From JBFXAF01 sp050184585 (GTDB lineage Bacteria; Pseudomonadota; Alphaproteobacteria; Rhizobiales; Rhizobiaceae), in NCBI GenBank assembly GCA_050184585.1, contig JBFXAF010000001.1, positions 248,001 to 312,000 on the forward strand: a stretch of DNA of 64,000 nt, read 5' to 3'. The translations under genes and the position numbers were made by a program. How positions within the stretch are numbered: the stretch's first letter is position 1; each line of letters opens with the position of its first letter. Shown here in pieces: positions 43,990 through 52,501 of this stretch. The notes below the pieces were generated by a model. That model saw nothing but the letters and a program-made list of their open reading frames with translations. It was not told the DNA's origin and made no database searches.

Positions 43990-44341
43990 GGGCGCATCGT
44001 TCGGGACGATGGGGTCGGCGGCAAGATCCTGCGCGCCAGCATGATTTTCCTTGCCTTTCTGCGCGGGTTCCACCATATGCGGCGTCGTAGGCGCATGGGC
44101 CGGCACGCCGGCTTTCCTCCCAGGACTGGTTGCGTCTGTTTCTCCCCTTCCCGAAAAGAACGGGTGAACAAGCCCCGTGGCATGACGCCGGCGGGCACGA
44201 CAGCGCAGCCCGAGCGGATTTTCCGCCCGCCTTGTCGAATCCCGAAAATCGTCGCCTGCCGGCCGTTGCGCCCGGCACGGCGCGCCGTTTGCGGCCATGA
44301 CGCCGCGTGAAAGAAGACGTATCTTGTTCGAAGAAACCACA
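43990..44341. other. 352-bp gap upstream of the DEAD-box helicase; no gene seen
   Basis: No convincing coding sequence or known riboswitch was recognised. A long 5' leader for the helicase is possible, as in cold-shock-type RNA helicase genes. Small hairpins such as GCGGA-TTT-TCCGC near 44217-44229 are present. A short Arg-rich ORF (44041-44310) lacks a ribosome binding site. Confidence 0.5.
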
Positions 44342-45826
44342 ATGGAGCCCATCGGCTTCGAAGCGCTGGGCATCGTAGGCCCCCTGCTGAAGGCCACGCA
44401 TGCCGCAGGATATTCCGATCCGAAACCGATCCAGGAACAGGCGATTCCCGGCCTGCTTGCCGGCCGCGACGTGCTGGGCATAGCCCAGACCGGCTCCGGC
44501 AAGACGGCGGCTTTCGCGCTGCCGATCCTGTCGAAGATCATCGCGCTTGGCACGCGGCGCCGCCCGAAGACGGCGCGTGCGCTCGTGCTCGCGCCGACGC
44601 GTGAACTCGCCGTGCAGATCGAGGAGGCGTTCCGCATGCTCTCCAAGGGCGCGCATGTCTCGACCGCCCTGGTGCTGGGCGGCGTCTCGCGCAGTTCGCA
44701 GGTCAAGAAGCTCGCGGCCGGCGTCGACGTTCTCGTCGCGACGCCTGGCCGACTGACCGACCTCGTTCGCGAGCGTGACGTGAACCTCTCCGAGACGACA
44801 TGGCTTGTGCTCGATGAAGCCGACCGCATGCTCGACATGGGCTTCATCAACGATGTGAAGCGCATCGCCAAGGCGACGCATCCGGCGCGCCAGACGATGC
44901 TATTCTCGGCCACGATGCCGGAGGAGATCGCCGAACTGGCGCGCGGCATCCTGCGCGAACCGTTGCGCGTCGAGGTCGCTCCGCAGGGCACGGCGGCCGC
45001 CGAGATTCGGCAGGGCGTGATCATGGCCCGCGTCAAGCAGAAGCGTGCGCTGCTGTCGAAAATGCTGGCCGATCCGGCGATGCGATCCGTCCTCGTCTTC
45101 GCCCGCACGAAGCACGGGGCCGACCGCGTGACGCGCGACCTGGAGCGCGATGGCTTCGAGGCAGCCGTGATTCATGGCAACAAGTCCCAGAACGCCAGGC
45201 AGAAGGCGCTCAACGGGTTCCGTGACGGTTCGATGCGTATCCTGGTGGCGACCGACATCGCAGCGCGCGGCATCGACGTGCCGGGCATCAGCCATGTGAT
45301 CAACTTCGACCTACCGGACGAGCCGGAGAGCTATGTGCACCGCATCGGCCGCACCGGGCGCAACGGCGCGGATGGCATCGCCATCACGCTCTGCGATCCC
45401 GCCGAAAGCGCCAAGCTTCGCGCCGTGGAGAAGGTGTTGAGGACGAAGCTGCCCGTGACCGCGGATCATACCCGCGAGCCCGACCCGCAGGGCGCACGCC
45501 CGAACGGCAAGGGCGCTGTTCGCCCGGCGGACGACGCCCGCAGCGATCATGGCCGCGGACCGCGACGGGGCGACCAGCGTCCGCGCGGAAACGCCAAGCA
45601 TCAGGGCGGGCACAAGCACCCGCGTGGCGAAGAACCTGCGGACCGCCGCCATGGCGATCACCGGGCACAGCGCGAGCAGGGACGGGGAAGCCCCAAACCC
45701 GCGCAGGCGCAGACCGTGAATGTAACCGAGGCTGGCGCGTTCGCGGGACTTCCCGGCTCTCGTGCGAACCCCGGCAAGCGACCGTTCAAGGCCCGCAAGC
45801 GTTTCCGCGGCCAGCGCGCGGCCTGA
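44342..45826 (+). CDS. rhlE: DEAD-box ATP-dependent RNA helicase (RhlE-like)
   Basis: This 494-aa helicase has motif I AQTGSGKT (48-55), Ia PTRELA, II VLDEADRM, III FSATMP and VI HRIGRTGR. Beyond about residue 375 the tail is basic and low-complexity (repeated Arg, Gly, His and Gln), ending PGKRPFKARKRFRGQRAA. This tail suits RNA binding in RhlE-type proteins involved in ribosome assembly or RNA decay. The start MEPIGFEALG was chosen over an upstream ATG (44297) that lacks homology. A hairpin follows the stop. Confidence 0.9.
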   Translation: MEPIGFEALGIVGPLLKATHAAGYSDPKPIQEQAIPGLLAGRDVLGIAQTGSGKTAAFALPILSKIIALGTRRRPKTARALVLAPTRELAVQIEEAFRMLSKGAHVSTALVLGGVSRSSQVKKLAAGVDVLVATPGRLTDLVRERDVNLSETTWLVLDEADRMLDMGFINDVKRIAKATHPARQTMLFSATMPEEIAELARGILREPLRVEVAPQGTAAAEIRQGVIMARVKQKRALLSKMLADPAMRSVLVFARTKHGADRVTRDLERDGFEAAVIHGNKSQNARQKALNGFRDGSMRILVATDIAARGIDVPGISHVINFDLPDEPESYVHRIGRTGRNGADGIAITLCDPAESAKLRAVEKVLRTKLPVTADHTREPDPQGARPNGKGAVRPADDARSDHGRGPRRGDQRPRGNAKHQGGHKHPRGEEPADRRHGDHRAQREQGRGSPKPAQAQTVNVTEAGAFAGLPGSRANPGKRPFKARKRFRGQRAA

Positions 45827-45832
45827 TCGAAC

Positions 45833-45859
45833 TGGACCAAGGCCACGCGCCTTGGTCCA
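45833..45859 (+). terminator. Stem-loop after the helicase gene
   Basis: TGGACCAAGGC and its exact complement form an 11-bp stem with a 5-nt loop, 7 bp after the helicase stop. The tail is only weakly T-rich, so termination may be partial. The MFS gene follows on the same strand. Confidence 0.65.
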
Positions 45860-45938
45860 ATTGCCGTTGATCCCGCACCGCGTTAGGGCCGCCGCAAATT
45901 TGTTTGCGGTCGCCCGACGGGCGACGTGGAGGGTACTG

Positions 45939-47150
45939 GTGGCCGGCATCGCGGCACTGGCGATTGCCTATGTGCTGTCGCAATTCTACCGATCGTTCCT
46001 GGCCGTGCTCACACCCGCGCTCACCGTGGAACTGGGCGCGACCAAGGCCGATCTATCCGCCGCGTCCGGCGCCTACTTCATCGCCTTCGCGCTCGCTCAA
46101 TTCGGCATCGGCGTCGCTCTGGACCGCTATGGGCCAAGGCGCACCGCGGCGCTGCTGTTGGGTGCGAGCGCCGGCGGGGGAGCGTTCCTGTTTTCCGCGG
46201 CAGTCGAACCCTGGATGATCATCGCGGCGATGGGCCTGTTCGGCATTGGCTGCGCGCCGGTGCTGATGTCATCCTACTTCATCTTCGCCAGGGTCTATTC
46301 GCCGGCCCGCTTCGCCGTTCTCGCGTCGTGGATCGTCGCCTTCGGCACGGCGGGCAACGTCATCGGCGCGGCGCCGCTCGCGAACGCCGCCGAAGCTTTC
46401 GGCTGGCGGCCCGTGATGGTTGCGCTCGGCATTGTGACGATCGCCGTGGCGGCGGCGCTGCTGCTGATCGTGCGCGACCCTCAACCGTCCCCAGATGCGC
46501 CAGAGGCGGCCGACGGAAGCGGCTTCGCCGGCTATGTCGATCTCATCAGGATGCGCGTGCTCTGGCCGCTGATCCCGCTGGTCGCGCTCAACTATGCGGC
46601 GGCCGCCGGCATCCGGGGGCTGTGGGCGGGCCCGTACCTGGCCGAGGTTTACGGCGCGGACACGATCGCGATCGGCGATGCGACGTTCTTCATGGCCTTG
46701 TCCATGGTCGCCGGCGCCTTCCTGTACGGACCGCTCGACACCCTGTTCGGCACGCGCAAGTGGGTATCGTTCGTCGGCAACACCGTGGGGGTGATCGTCC
46801 TGCTGTGGCTTGCGCTCAATCCCGCCGGCGGTGTGGCCACGACAACCGCATCGTTGGTGCTGATCGGCCTCTTCGGCGCCTCGTTCGGCCTGATGATGGC
46901 TCACGCGCGCGCCTTCCTGCCACCGCATCTCGTCGGGCGCGGAGTGACGCTGATGAACTTCTTCTCGATCGGCGGCGTCGGCCTGATGCAGTTCGCAACT
47001 GGCTGGGTGGTGACGGCAAACACGACGTCGGACGAACCGACCGCCGCCTACAGCGCGCTGTTCCTGTTCTACGCGGGCGTGCTGGCATTTTCGCTGATCG
47101 TCTATCTCTCGGCGAAGGACGCGCCACCGAGCAAGGTTGCAGTAGCCTGA
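45939..47150 (+). CDS. MFS transporter
   Basis: This is a major-facilitator protein of about 403 aa with about 12 hydrophobic helices and the loop motif GVALDRYGPRRTAALLL (family motif A). The start is best placed at GTG 45939, nine bases after GGAGG; the frame continues upstream through the helicase terminator, which cannot be coding. N-terminal IAYVLSQFYRSFLAVLTPAL resembles nitrate/oxalate-like or sugar-acid MFS members. The substrate is unknown. Confidence 0.85.
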   Translation: MAGIAALAIAYVLSQFYRSFLAVLTPALTVELGATKADLSAASGAYFIAFALAQFGIGVALDRYGPRRTAALLLGASAGGGAFLFSAAVEPWMIIAAMGLFGIGCAPVLMSSYFIFARVYSPARFAVLASWIVAFGTAGNVIGAAPLANAAEAFGWRPVMVALGIVTIAVAAALLLIVRDPQPSPDAPEAADGSGFAGYVDLIRMRVLWPLIPLVALNYAAAAGIRGLWAGPYLAEVYGADTIAIGDATFFMALSMVAGAFLYGPLDTLFGTRKWVSFVGNTVGVIVLLWLALNPAGGVATTTASLVLIGLFGASFGLMMAHARAFLPPHLVGRGVTLMNFFSIGGVGLMQFATGWVVTANTTSDEPTAAYSALFLFYAGVLAFSLIVYLSAKDAPPSKVAVA

Positions 47151-47177
47151 GAGGAAAGTCTCACAAGCTACTGAAAT

Positions 47178-48161
47178 TCAATTAATCTGATCAACCGAAA
47201 CGCGAAGCCAAGCGACGATGGCGTCGGCGAGCGGCTGGGTCGTCGACGGTGATAGCGCGTCGCCCGCGATGACATGGTTGGAGGGATCGCCGGACGTCTC
47301 GACCGAGACGCTCTCGTGGATTGCGCCCCAGCGACCGGCGATCTCCCTCGTGCGTTCGGCGCGCACGACGGTATCCGCGTCGGAGAAGACAAAGAGGGCC
47401 GGCACCTTCGACCGTTCGACCGGTGAGTCATAGGCGAGCTCGGTGACGGCGCCCATCGGCAGCAGGGCGACGGTTGGATAGCGATAGGTCCAGTACCGCG
47501 CATGCAACTCGTTGGCGGGTTCGAAACCGCGCTCGGGACCGATCAGCAGACCGGCGAGTTGCCTGCCCCATGGCCCGGTGAGCAGCGACGCGCCGGCGGC
47601 CCGCACGCCATAGTTCGGGGAGATCAGCACAAGTGCCGCGACCTGAGTGGCGAAGGCAGGATCGGTCGCCGCCCATGAAGCGATCGACCCGCCGCTCGAC
47701 GTGGCGATGACCACCACCCGTTCGCCGATCGCGCGCCCGATGGAGAGCGCCTCGGCATAGTCGTTGACCCAGGCGTTTACGCTCGCCGTCGCCATCGCCG
47801 GGCCATCCTGGCCATGCCCGGTGAGGCGCGTGAAGTAGAGGTTCGCGCCGAGCGCGGTGGCGATGCGGTCTGGCAGCGGTCGAACCTCGAACTTCGACGC
47901 CGAGAAGCCATGCACATAGACGATCGCCAGCGGCGTCTTCGCCCTGGCCGAGGGATCGGCCCAGATCACCTCCTTCTGGTGGTCGGGGCGGATGTTCGCA
48001 ACGGATGATTCGCGTGAGGCGAGATAGGCTTCGGTATCGTCGCCAATCGTCGAACCATCGAAGGTGACGGTCGTGTCGACCGGAACCCGAGGGCCAAGCA
48101 ACCATACCGCCGCGCCGACGATCACAAGCACGAGGAGTGCGACCACGATCCTGCGCCCCAT
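47178..48161 (-). CDS. Alpha/beta hydrolase with N-terminal membrane anchor
   Basis: This 327-aa protein starts MGRRIVVALLVLVIVGAAVWLL, a signal anchor, after GGGAGGAAC. The hydrolase core has YVHGFSASKFE and the nucleophile Ser155 in ATSSGG, with a later FSDADTVV acid and NHVIAGD His region. The Ala at the first position of the nucleophile elbow is less usual than Gly. It probably acts on the periplasmic side on a carboxylic ester; the substrate is unknown. It is divergent from cysK by 210 bp. Confidence 0.82.
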   Translation of the reverse strand: MGRRIVVALLVLVIVGAAVWLLGPRVPVDTTVTFDGSTIGDDTEAYLASRESSVANIRPDHQKEVIWADPSARAKTPLAIVYVHGFSASKFEVRPLPDRIATALGANLYFTRLTGHGQDGPAMATASVNAWVNDYAEALSIGRAIGERVVVIATSSGGSIASWAATDPAFATQVAALVLISPNYGVRAAGASLLTGPWGRQLAGLLIGPERGFEPANELHARYWTYRYPTVALLPMGAVTELAYDSPVERSKVPALFVFSDADTVVRAERTREIAGRWGAIHESVSVETSGDPSNHVIAGDALSPSTTQPLADAIVAWLRVSVDQIN

Positions 48162-48371
48162 CGGTTCCTCCCGCTGCCGCGAACCCTGGTTACTGGCCGG
48201 CCGGTCGGCCGGCAAGGCCGATCCGCGCCAGGATCAGGGCGGAATTCGATTGCCCGCGACCTGGAACAGCGCGTCCAGGCATCGCGATTTGGCGCGGCTG
48301 GAGCAAAATCCGTCCTTGAAAGCCGGGAGAGCGATTTCTAGGGTCTGGCTACGTTCCCGGAAGGATTTGAC

Positions 48372-49406
48372 ATGTACAGTTCGGTCATCGAGGCCATCGG
48401 CAATACGCCACTCATCCGCCTGCGGCGCGCGTCGGACGTGACGGGTTGCGAGATCCTCGGCAAGGCCGAGTTCATGAACCCCGGACAGTCGGTCAAGGAT
48501 CGCGCCGGGCTGTTCATCATTCGCGATGCCGAGAAGCGCGGTCTGCTGAAGCCCGGCGGTGTGATCGTGGAAGGCACAGCCGGCAACACCGGCATCGGCC
48601 TCACCGTCGTCGCCAAGGCGCTCGGCTACCGCACGGTGATCGTCATTCCCGACACGCAAAGCCAGGAAAAGAAGGACGCGCTGCGCCTGCTCGGCGCTGA
48701 ACTCATCGAGGTTCCGGCGGTTCCCTACAAGAACCCGAACAACTACATAAAGGTGTCGGGTCGGCTGGCGGAAAGCCTTGCGAAGAACGAGCCCAACGGT
48801 GCGGTGTGGGCGAACCAGTTCGACAACGTCGCCAACCGCGAGGGCCATGTGGTCACGACTGCCGAGGAGATCTGGGACCAGACCGGCGGCCGGGTGGACG
48901 GCTTCGTCTCGGCGGTCGGCACGGGCGGGACTCTCGCCGGCGTCGCGGAGGGGCTGCGGGCGAAGAGCAAGGCGGTGAAGGTCGCACTGGCCGACCCGTT
49001 CGGCGCAGCGCTTCACTCCTTCTACACGGAAGGCGTGCTGAAAAGCGAAGGCTCGTCCATCACCGAAGGCATCGGCCAGGGGCGGATCACGGCCAACCTC
49101 GAGGGTTTCACTCCCGACTTCTCGTGGCAGGTGCCGGACGAGGAGGCGCTTCCCCTCGTCTTCGACCTGGTGCAGGAGGAGGGGCTCTGCCTCGGCGGCT
49201 CCAGCGGCATCAACATCGCCGGCGCGATCCGGCTGGCGAAGGAACTCGGTCCTGGCCATGTCATCGTGACGATCCTCTGCGACTACGGCACGCGCTACCA
49301 GTCCAAGCTGTTCAATCCCGCGTTCCTGCGTGGCAAGAACCTGCCGGTGCCGGGATGGATGGAGGGCAAGAGCACCATCGATGTGCCGTTCGAGAAGGTG
49401 GCGTGA
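48372..49406 (+). CDS. cysK: Cysteine synthase A (O-acetylserine sulfhydrylase)
   Basis: This 344-aa PLP enzyme joins O-acetylserine and sulfide. The PLP Lys42 is in GQSVKDRAG, the substrate loop in EGTAGNTGIG and a Gly-rich loop in VGTGGTLAGV; the C-terminal GGSSGINIAGA is also present. It is longer than the classic 310-320 aa form by a C-terminal extension ending GWMEGKSTIDVPFEKVA, seen in rhizobial homologues. It is the first gene of a four-gene overlapping operon. Cystathionine beta-synthase-like activity is an alternative. Confidence 0.9.
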   Translation: MYSSVIEAIGNTPLIRLRRASDVTGCEILGKAEFMNPGQSVKDRAGLFIIRDAEKRGLLKPGGVIVEGTAGNTGIGLTVVAKALGYRTVIVIPDTQSQEKKDALRLLGAELIEVPAVPYKNPNNYIKVSGRLAESLAKNEPNGAVWANQFDNVANREGHVVTTAEEIWDQTGGRVDGFVSAVGTGGTLAGVAEGLRAKSKAVKVALADPFGAALHSFYTEGVLKSEGSSITEGIGQGRITANLEGFTPDFSWQVPDEEALPLVFDLVQEEGLCLGGSSGINIAGAIRLAKELGPGHVIVTILCDYGTRYQSKLFNPAFLRGKNLPVPGWMEGKSTIDVPFEKVA

Positions 49407-50155
49407 TGGGGACGGAAGCGATCTTTCGCGAAGACGCCTATGCGCGGGAAGCGGAAGCGACCGTCGTCGGGGTGAACGAGCGCGGCGGCATACTGCTCGA
49501 CCGCACCATCTTCTACGCGACGTCCGGCGGACAGCCAGGCGATACGGGCCGACTCGTCAGGCCCGACGGCTCGACCATCGAAATCTCGGCCACCGTGACC
49601 GGCGAGACCAAGGATGACATCGTCCATGTTCCCGCGCCCGGCCAGCCGGCGCCGCAGGGGGGAGAAAGCGTGCGGATGGAGATCGACTGGGACCGCCGGC
49701 TGAAGCTGATGCGCATGCATGCCGCCTGCCATCTGCTGACGGTGGTGTGCCCCTATCCGATCACCGGCGCGTCGGTCGGAGAGGACGAGAGCCGGATAGA
49801 CTTCGACATTCCCGATGCCGGGATGACGAAGGAGGAGGTGACTGCGAAGGTGATGGCGCTGGTCGATGCCGGCCATCCGATCTTCACCCGCTGGATCACC
49901 GAGGAGGAGCTTGCCGCAAATGCCGGCCTGGTGAAATCGAAGAACGTCCGTCCGCCGGTGGGCTCGGGCCGTATCCGCCTGGTGGTGATCGGCGAAAACG
50001 GCTCGATCGACAGCCAGCCATGCGGCGGCACGCATGTGGCCTCGACGGCGGAGGTCGGAGCGGTGCATATCGGCAAGATCGAGAAGAAGGGCCGGGAGAA
50101 CCGGCGCTTCCGCATCCGTTTCGGCTCGGCGCCGGTGGAAAAAGGTCAGTCATGA
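49406..50155 (+). CDS. Alanyl-tRNA editing protein (AlaX-like)
   Basis: This 249-aa protein equals the editing half of alanyl-tRNA synthetase. The zinc site is His105 and His109 (MHAACH) with Cys206 and His210 (CGGTH). It hydrolyses Ser- or Gly-mischarged tRNA-Ala in trans. N-terminal TIFYATSGGQPGDTG is characteristic. ATG overlaps the cysK stop by 1 bp (TGATG) and its end overlaps the next gene by 4 bp. Linking AlaX to cysteine synthesis suggests control of serine misincorporation when serine pools change; this is inference. Confidence 0.9.
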   Translation: MGTEAIFREDAYAREAEATVVGVNERGGILLDRTIFYATSGGQPGDTGRLVRPDGSTIEISATVTGETKDDIVHVPAPGQPAPQGGESVRMEIDWDRRLKLMRMHAACHLLTVVCPYPITGASVGEDESRIDFDIPDAGMTKEEVTAKVMALVDAGHPIFTRWITEEELAANAGLVKSKNVRPPVGSGRIRLVVIGENGSIDSQPCGGTHVASTAEVGAVHIGKIEKKGRENRRFRIRFGSAPVEKGQS

Positions 50156-51003
50156 GCGAGAAGAGTCCCTTCGTCATCGACGCCGACTGGCTGGAGAAGA
50201 ACCTCGGTCGACCCGGCCTCTCGATCGTCGATGCATCGTGGTACCTACCCGCTCAGGGCAGGAATGCCCGGGCGGAGTACGAGGCGGCGCACATTCCCGG
50301 CGCGCGCTTCTTCGACCAGGACAGGGTGGTCGACCCCGATTCCGATCTACCGCACACACTGCCGCGCGCTGCGGTCTTTGCCCGCCATGCGGGGTCGATG
50401 GGCATCGCCGCCGACGACACGATCGTCGTCTATGACGGGCCGGGCGTTTTCTCGGCCCCGCGCGTGTGGTGGATGTTCCGCGTGATGGGCGCGCCGGAAG
50501 TCTTTATTCTCGATGGTGGGCTCGACCGCTGGCGCAGAGAAGGGCGCCCCGTCACGTCGAAGGTCACCAAGACGGCGCCTTGCGTCTTCAACACCGATTT
50601 CGCCGGGGATTCCGTCGCCTCGCTCGACGAAATGCGGGCGATCGTTGACAAGGGCCACGCGCAGGTCGCGGACGCACGGCCCGCCGGCCGCTTCGCCGGC
50701 ACCGATCCGGAGCCTCGCAAGGGCGTGCGCGGCGGCCACATGCCAGGGGCGAGAAACGTGCCGGCGACAACCCTGTCGAAAGACGGGAGCCTGCTGCCGC
50801 TCAGCGAACTGAAGGCGACGATCGAGAAGGCTGGCATCGATCTCGACAAGCCTGTCGTGACCTCCTGCGGCTCAGGCGTGACGGCGGCCGTGATCAACCT
50901 CGCGCTCGCATCGCTGGGGCATGGCGATCACCGTCTCTACGACGGTTCCTGGACGGAATGGGGTGGCAGAAGCGATACTCCCGTGGAGTCCGGCAAGCCA
51001 TGA
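50152..51003 (+). CDS. sseA: 3-mercaptopyruvate sulfurtransferase
   Basis: This 283-aa protein has two rhodanese domains. The active loop CGSGVTA carries Cys239; the CGSGVT form marks mercaptopyruvate rather than thiosulfate sulfurtransferases. N-terminal SIVDASWYLPAQGRNARAEY is typical. It moves sulfur from 3-mercaptopyruvate, made from cysteine, to acceptors. It overlaps both alaX and the GNAT gene by 4 bp. Confidence 0.9.
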   Translation: MSEKSPFVIDADWLEKNLGRPGLSIVDASWYLPAQGRNARAEYEAAHIPGARFFDQDRVVDPDSDLPHTLPRAAVFARHAGSMGIAADDTIVVYDGPGVFSAPRVWWMFRVMGAPEVFILDGGLDRWRREGRPVTSKVTKTAPCVFNTDFAGDSVASLDEMRAIVDKGHAQVADARPAGRFAGTDPEPRKGVRGGHMPGARNVPATTLSKDGSLLPLSELKATIEKAGIDLDKPVVTSCGSGVTAAVINLALASLGHGDHRLYDGSWTEWGGRSDTPVESGKP

Positions 51004-51572
51004 GCGCCAAGGCCAGGGACCGGCGACCCGATCCCATCGACGTAACCGTCACGTTCCTGGAACTGAACGCGCGTCCGGCGCACTACCCGCCCCAGCCCTA
51101 CGGCCGACCGATTGCACTGCTGAAGGTCCGCGAAATCCCGCTCCACTACTACCGCTACCTGATCGATCGAATCGGGCGGAAATGGACCTGGGTGAATGCG
51201 CTGAAGCTTTCGGACGATGAGTTGCTGGAGGGTTTGCGCGAACCCGGGCGCGATGTCCGGGTGCTCTATCTCGACGGCGCGCCGGCCGGCTTCTTCGACC
51301 TGAAGCCACATATGCCCCATGCCGTCGAGCTCGCCTATTTCGGCATGATGGAAGGCGCGATGGGGCAGGGCCTCGGCCGCTGGTTCCTGGGCGCCGCGAT
51401 TGAAAGCGCATGGGCGGCCGGCCCCGAGAAGGTGGTTGTCCAGACCTGTACGCTCGACCACCCCGCCGCGCTTCCGCTCTACCAAAAGCTCGGTTTCTCG
51501 CCTATCGGCCAGGTGAAGGAGACGGTGTATCCGATGACCTTCACCGAGCGGATGGAAAGCGTGATGCGGTAA
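51000..51572 (+). CDS. GNAT-family N-acetyltransferase
   Basis: This is a 190-aa acetyl-CoA-dependent acetyltransferase. The acetyl-CoA pyrophosphate loop is in MGQGLGRWFLGAAIESAW, with the typical GNAT C-terminal LDHPAALPLYQKLGFSPIGQ. The substrate is unknown. It is last in the cysK operon, overlapping sseA by 4 bp, so its substrate may be a cysteine- or tRNA-linked compound. No terminator was seen; 112 bp follow before the OmpA gene. Confidence 0.85.
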   Translation: MSAKARDRRPDPIDVTVTFLELNARPAHYPPQPYGRPIALLKVREIPLHYYRYLIDRIGRKWTWVNALKLSDDELLEGLREPGRDVRVLYLDGAPAGFFDLKPHMPHAVELAYFGMMEGAMGQGLGRWFLGAAIESAWAAGPEKVVVQTCTLDHPAALPLYQKLGFSPIGQVKETVYPMTFTERMESVMR

Positions 51573-51632
51573 GGCGGCAGATGAAGCCCGGCTGAACGGC
51601 CCGTTCGGGGTCGCTTCAGGGCAGTGCTGCGA

Positions 51633-51679
51633 TTGTTCCCACCAGACGGCCGGTACCGGCCGCGCCAGCAAGGGAACAA
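51633..51679 (+). promoter_or_regulatory. 5'-leader hairpin covering the OmpA-family gene's Shine-Dalgarno
   Basis: TTGTTCCC at 51633-51640 pairs with GGGAACAA at 51672-51679. The latter contains the AAGGGA Shine-Dalgarno region upstream of the ATG at 51685. Between the arms is a 16-bp perfect palindrome (51647-51662), CGGCCGGTACCGGCCG. The RNA could mask the ribosome binding site and act as a temperature or protein-responsive switch. Confidence 0.5.
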
Positions 51680-51684
51680 CGACA

Positions 51685-52314
51685 ATGACGCTTCGCCCGC
51701 TTCTCCTCGCTACCACTATGGTGTTCGCCATTTCTGCCGCCGCCCAGGCAGCCGAAGTGAAGATCAAGTCCGGTTCGGCCGGCTTCGAAATCCAGTTTGC
51801 CAAGGCGCGCCCCGCTCGCATCGGCGAAATCCGCACGCCGACGGTCAACGAGATCATGAAGAAGCTGGACGTCGCGCCGCAGCTTCGCATGAAGCCGCAG
51901 GAGCGGGTGACGATCCAGGAATTCAAGCGCCGGCCGGATCTGCGCCGCCGCGCGCCTTCGATCGAGATCCAGTCGATCAATTTCGCCTTTGGTTCGGCCG
52001 AGATTCCGTATTCGCAATACGGCAAGGTCGAGAACATCGCCGTGGCGCTGGAGAGGGTGCTCGGCCGCAATCCGGGCGCCCGCGTGCTCATCGAAGGCCA
52101 TACAGACGCGGTCGGGTCGGACTATTCGAACTATCTGCTTTCCGAGCGCCGCGCCGCTTCGCTGAAGCGCCTGCTCGTCACCGGTTTCGGCATTCCTTCG
52201 CGAGCGCTGGAGACCGTGGGTTACGGCGAGGAATACCTGCTCGTGCCCGTGAACTGGGAAAACCTGGAGAACCGCCGCGTCACGCTCCGCCGCTACGACG
52301 CCTTCGCTGACTGA
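51685..52314 (+). CDS. OmpA-family peptidoglycan-associated protein
   Basis: This 209-aa exported protein has a signal peptide at residues 1-22 (ending AAQA) and a C-terminal OmpA-like domain. EGHTDAVGSDYSNYLLSERRA and ENRRVTLRR are the peptidoglycan-binding motifs (shown in parts). The N-terminal region lacks a beta-barrel. It probably tethers the outer envelope to peptidoglycan. A strong terminator follows. Confidence 0.87.
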   Translation: MTLRPLLLATTMVFAISAAAQAAEVKIKSGSAGFEIQFAKARPARIGEIRTPTVNEIMKKLDVAPQLRMKPQERVTIQEFKRRPDLRRRAPSIEIQSINFAFGSAEIPYSQYGKVENIAVALERVLGRNPGARVLIEGHTDAVGSDYSNYLLSERRAASLKRLLVTGFGIPSRALETVGYGEEYLLVPVNWENLENRRVTLRRYDAFAD

Positions 52315-52359
52315 CCGTTTTCCGTCGCGCGGTTTCCTCCCGTTGCCGCGCGACCCCTT

Positions 52360-52389
52360 GCGCCCGCCGGTCCAGAGCCCGGCGGGCGC
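52360..52389 (+). terminator. Intrinsic terminator after the OmpA-family gene
   Basis: GCGCCCGCCGG and its exact complement form an 11-bp stem with an 8-nt loop, followed by TCTGTTCTT. It separates the OmpA gene from the GH10 gene. Confidence 0.82.
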
Positions 52390-52501
52390 TCTGTTCTTCG
52401 AAGTCGTGTCAGATCAATCCTGTCCAGGCAAAACGGCAACGATCGGCTCTTTCATCTGAATTTGACTATAAAGGGCCTGAACTTGCGCTAAGCTTCGTCC
52501 C

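Noticed and set aside
44041..44310. 89-aa ORF starting MIFLAFLRGFHHMRRRRRMG in the helicase leader
   Set aside because: No ribosome binding site, Arg/Pro-rich composition, and no family recognised.
42598..45108. 836-aa minus-strand ORF across ilvA, DUF1697 and rhlE
   Set aside because: It runs antisense to three genes with clear motifs and is rich in Ser, Arg and Ala without any recognisable fold.
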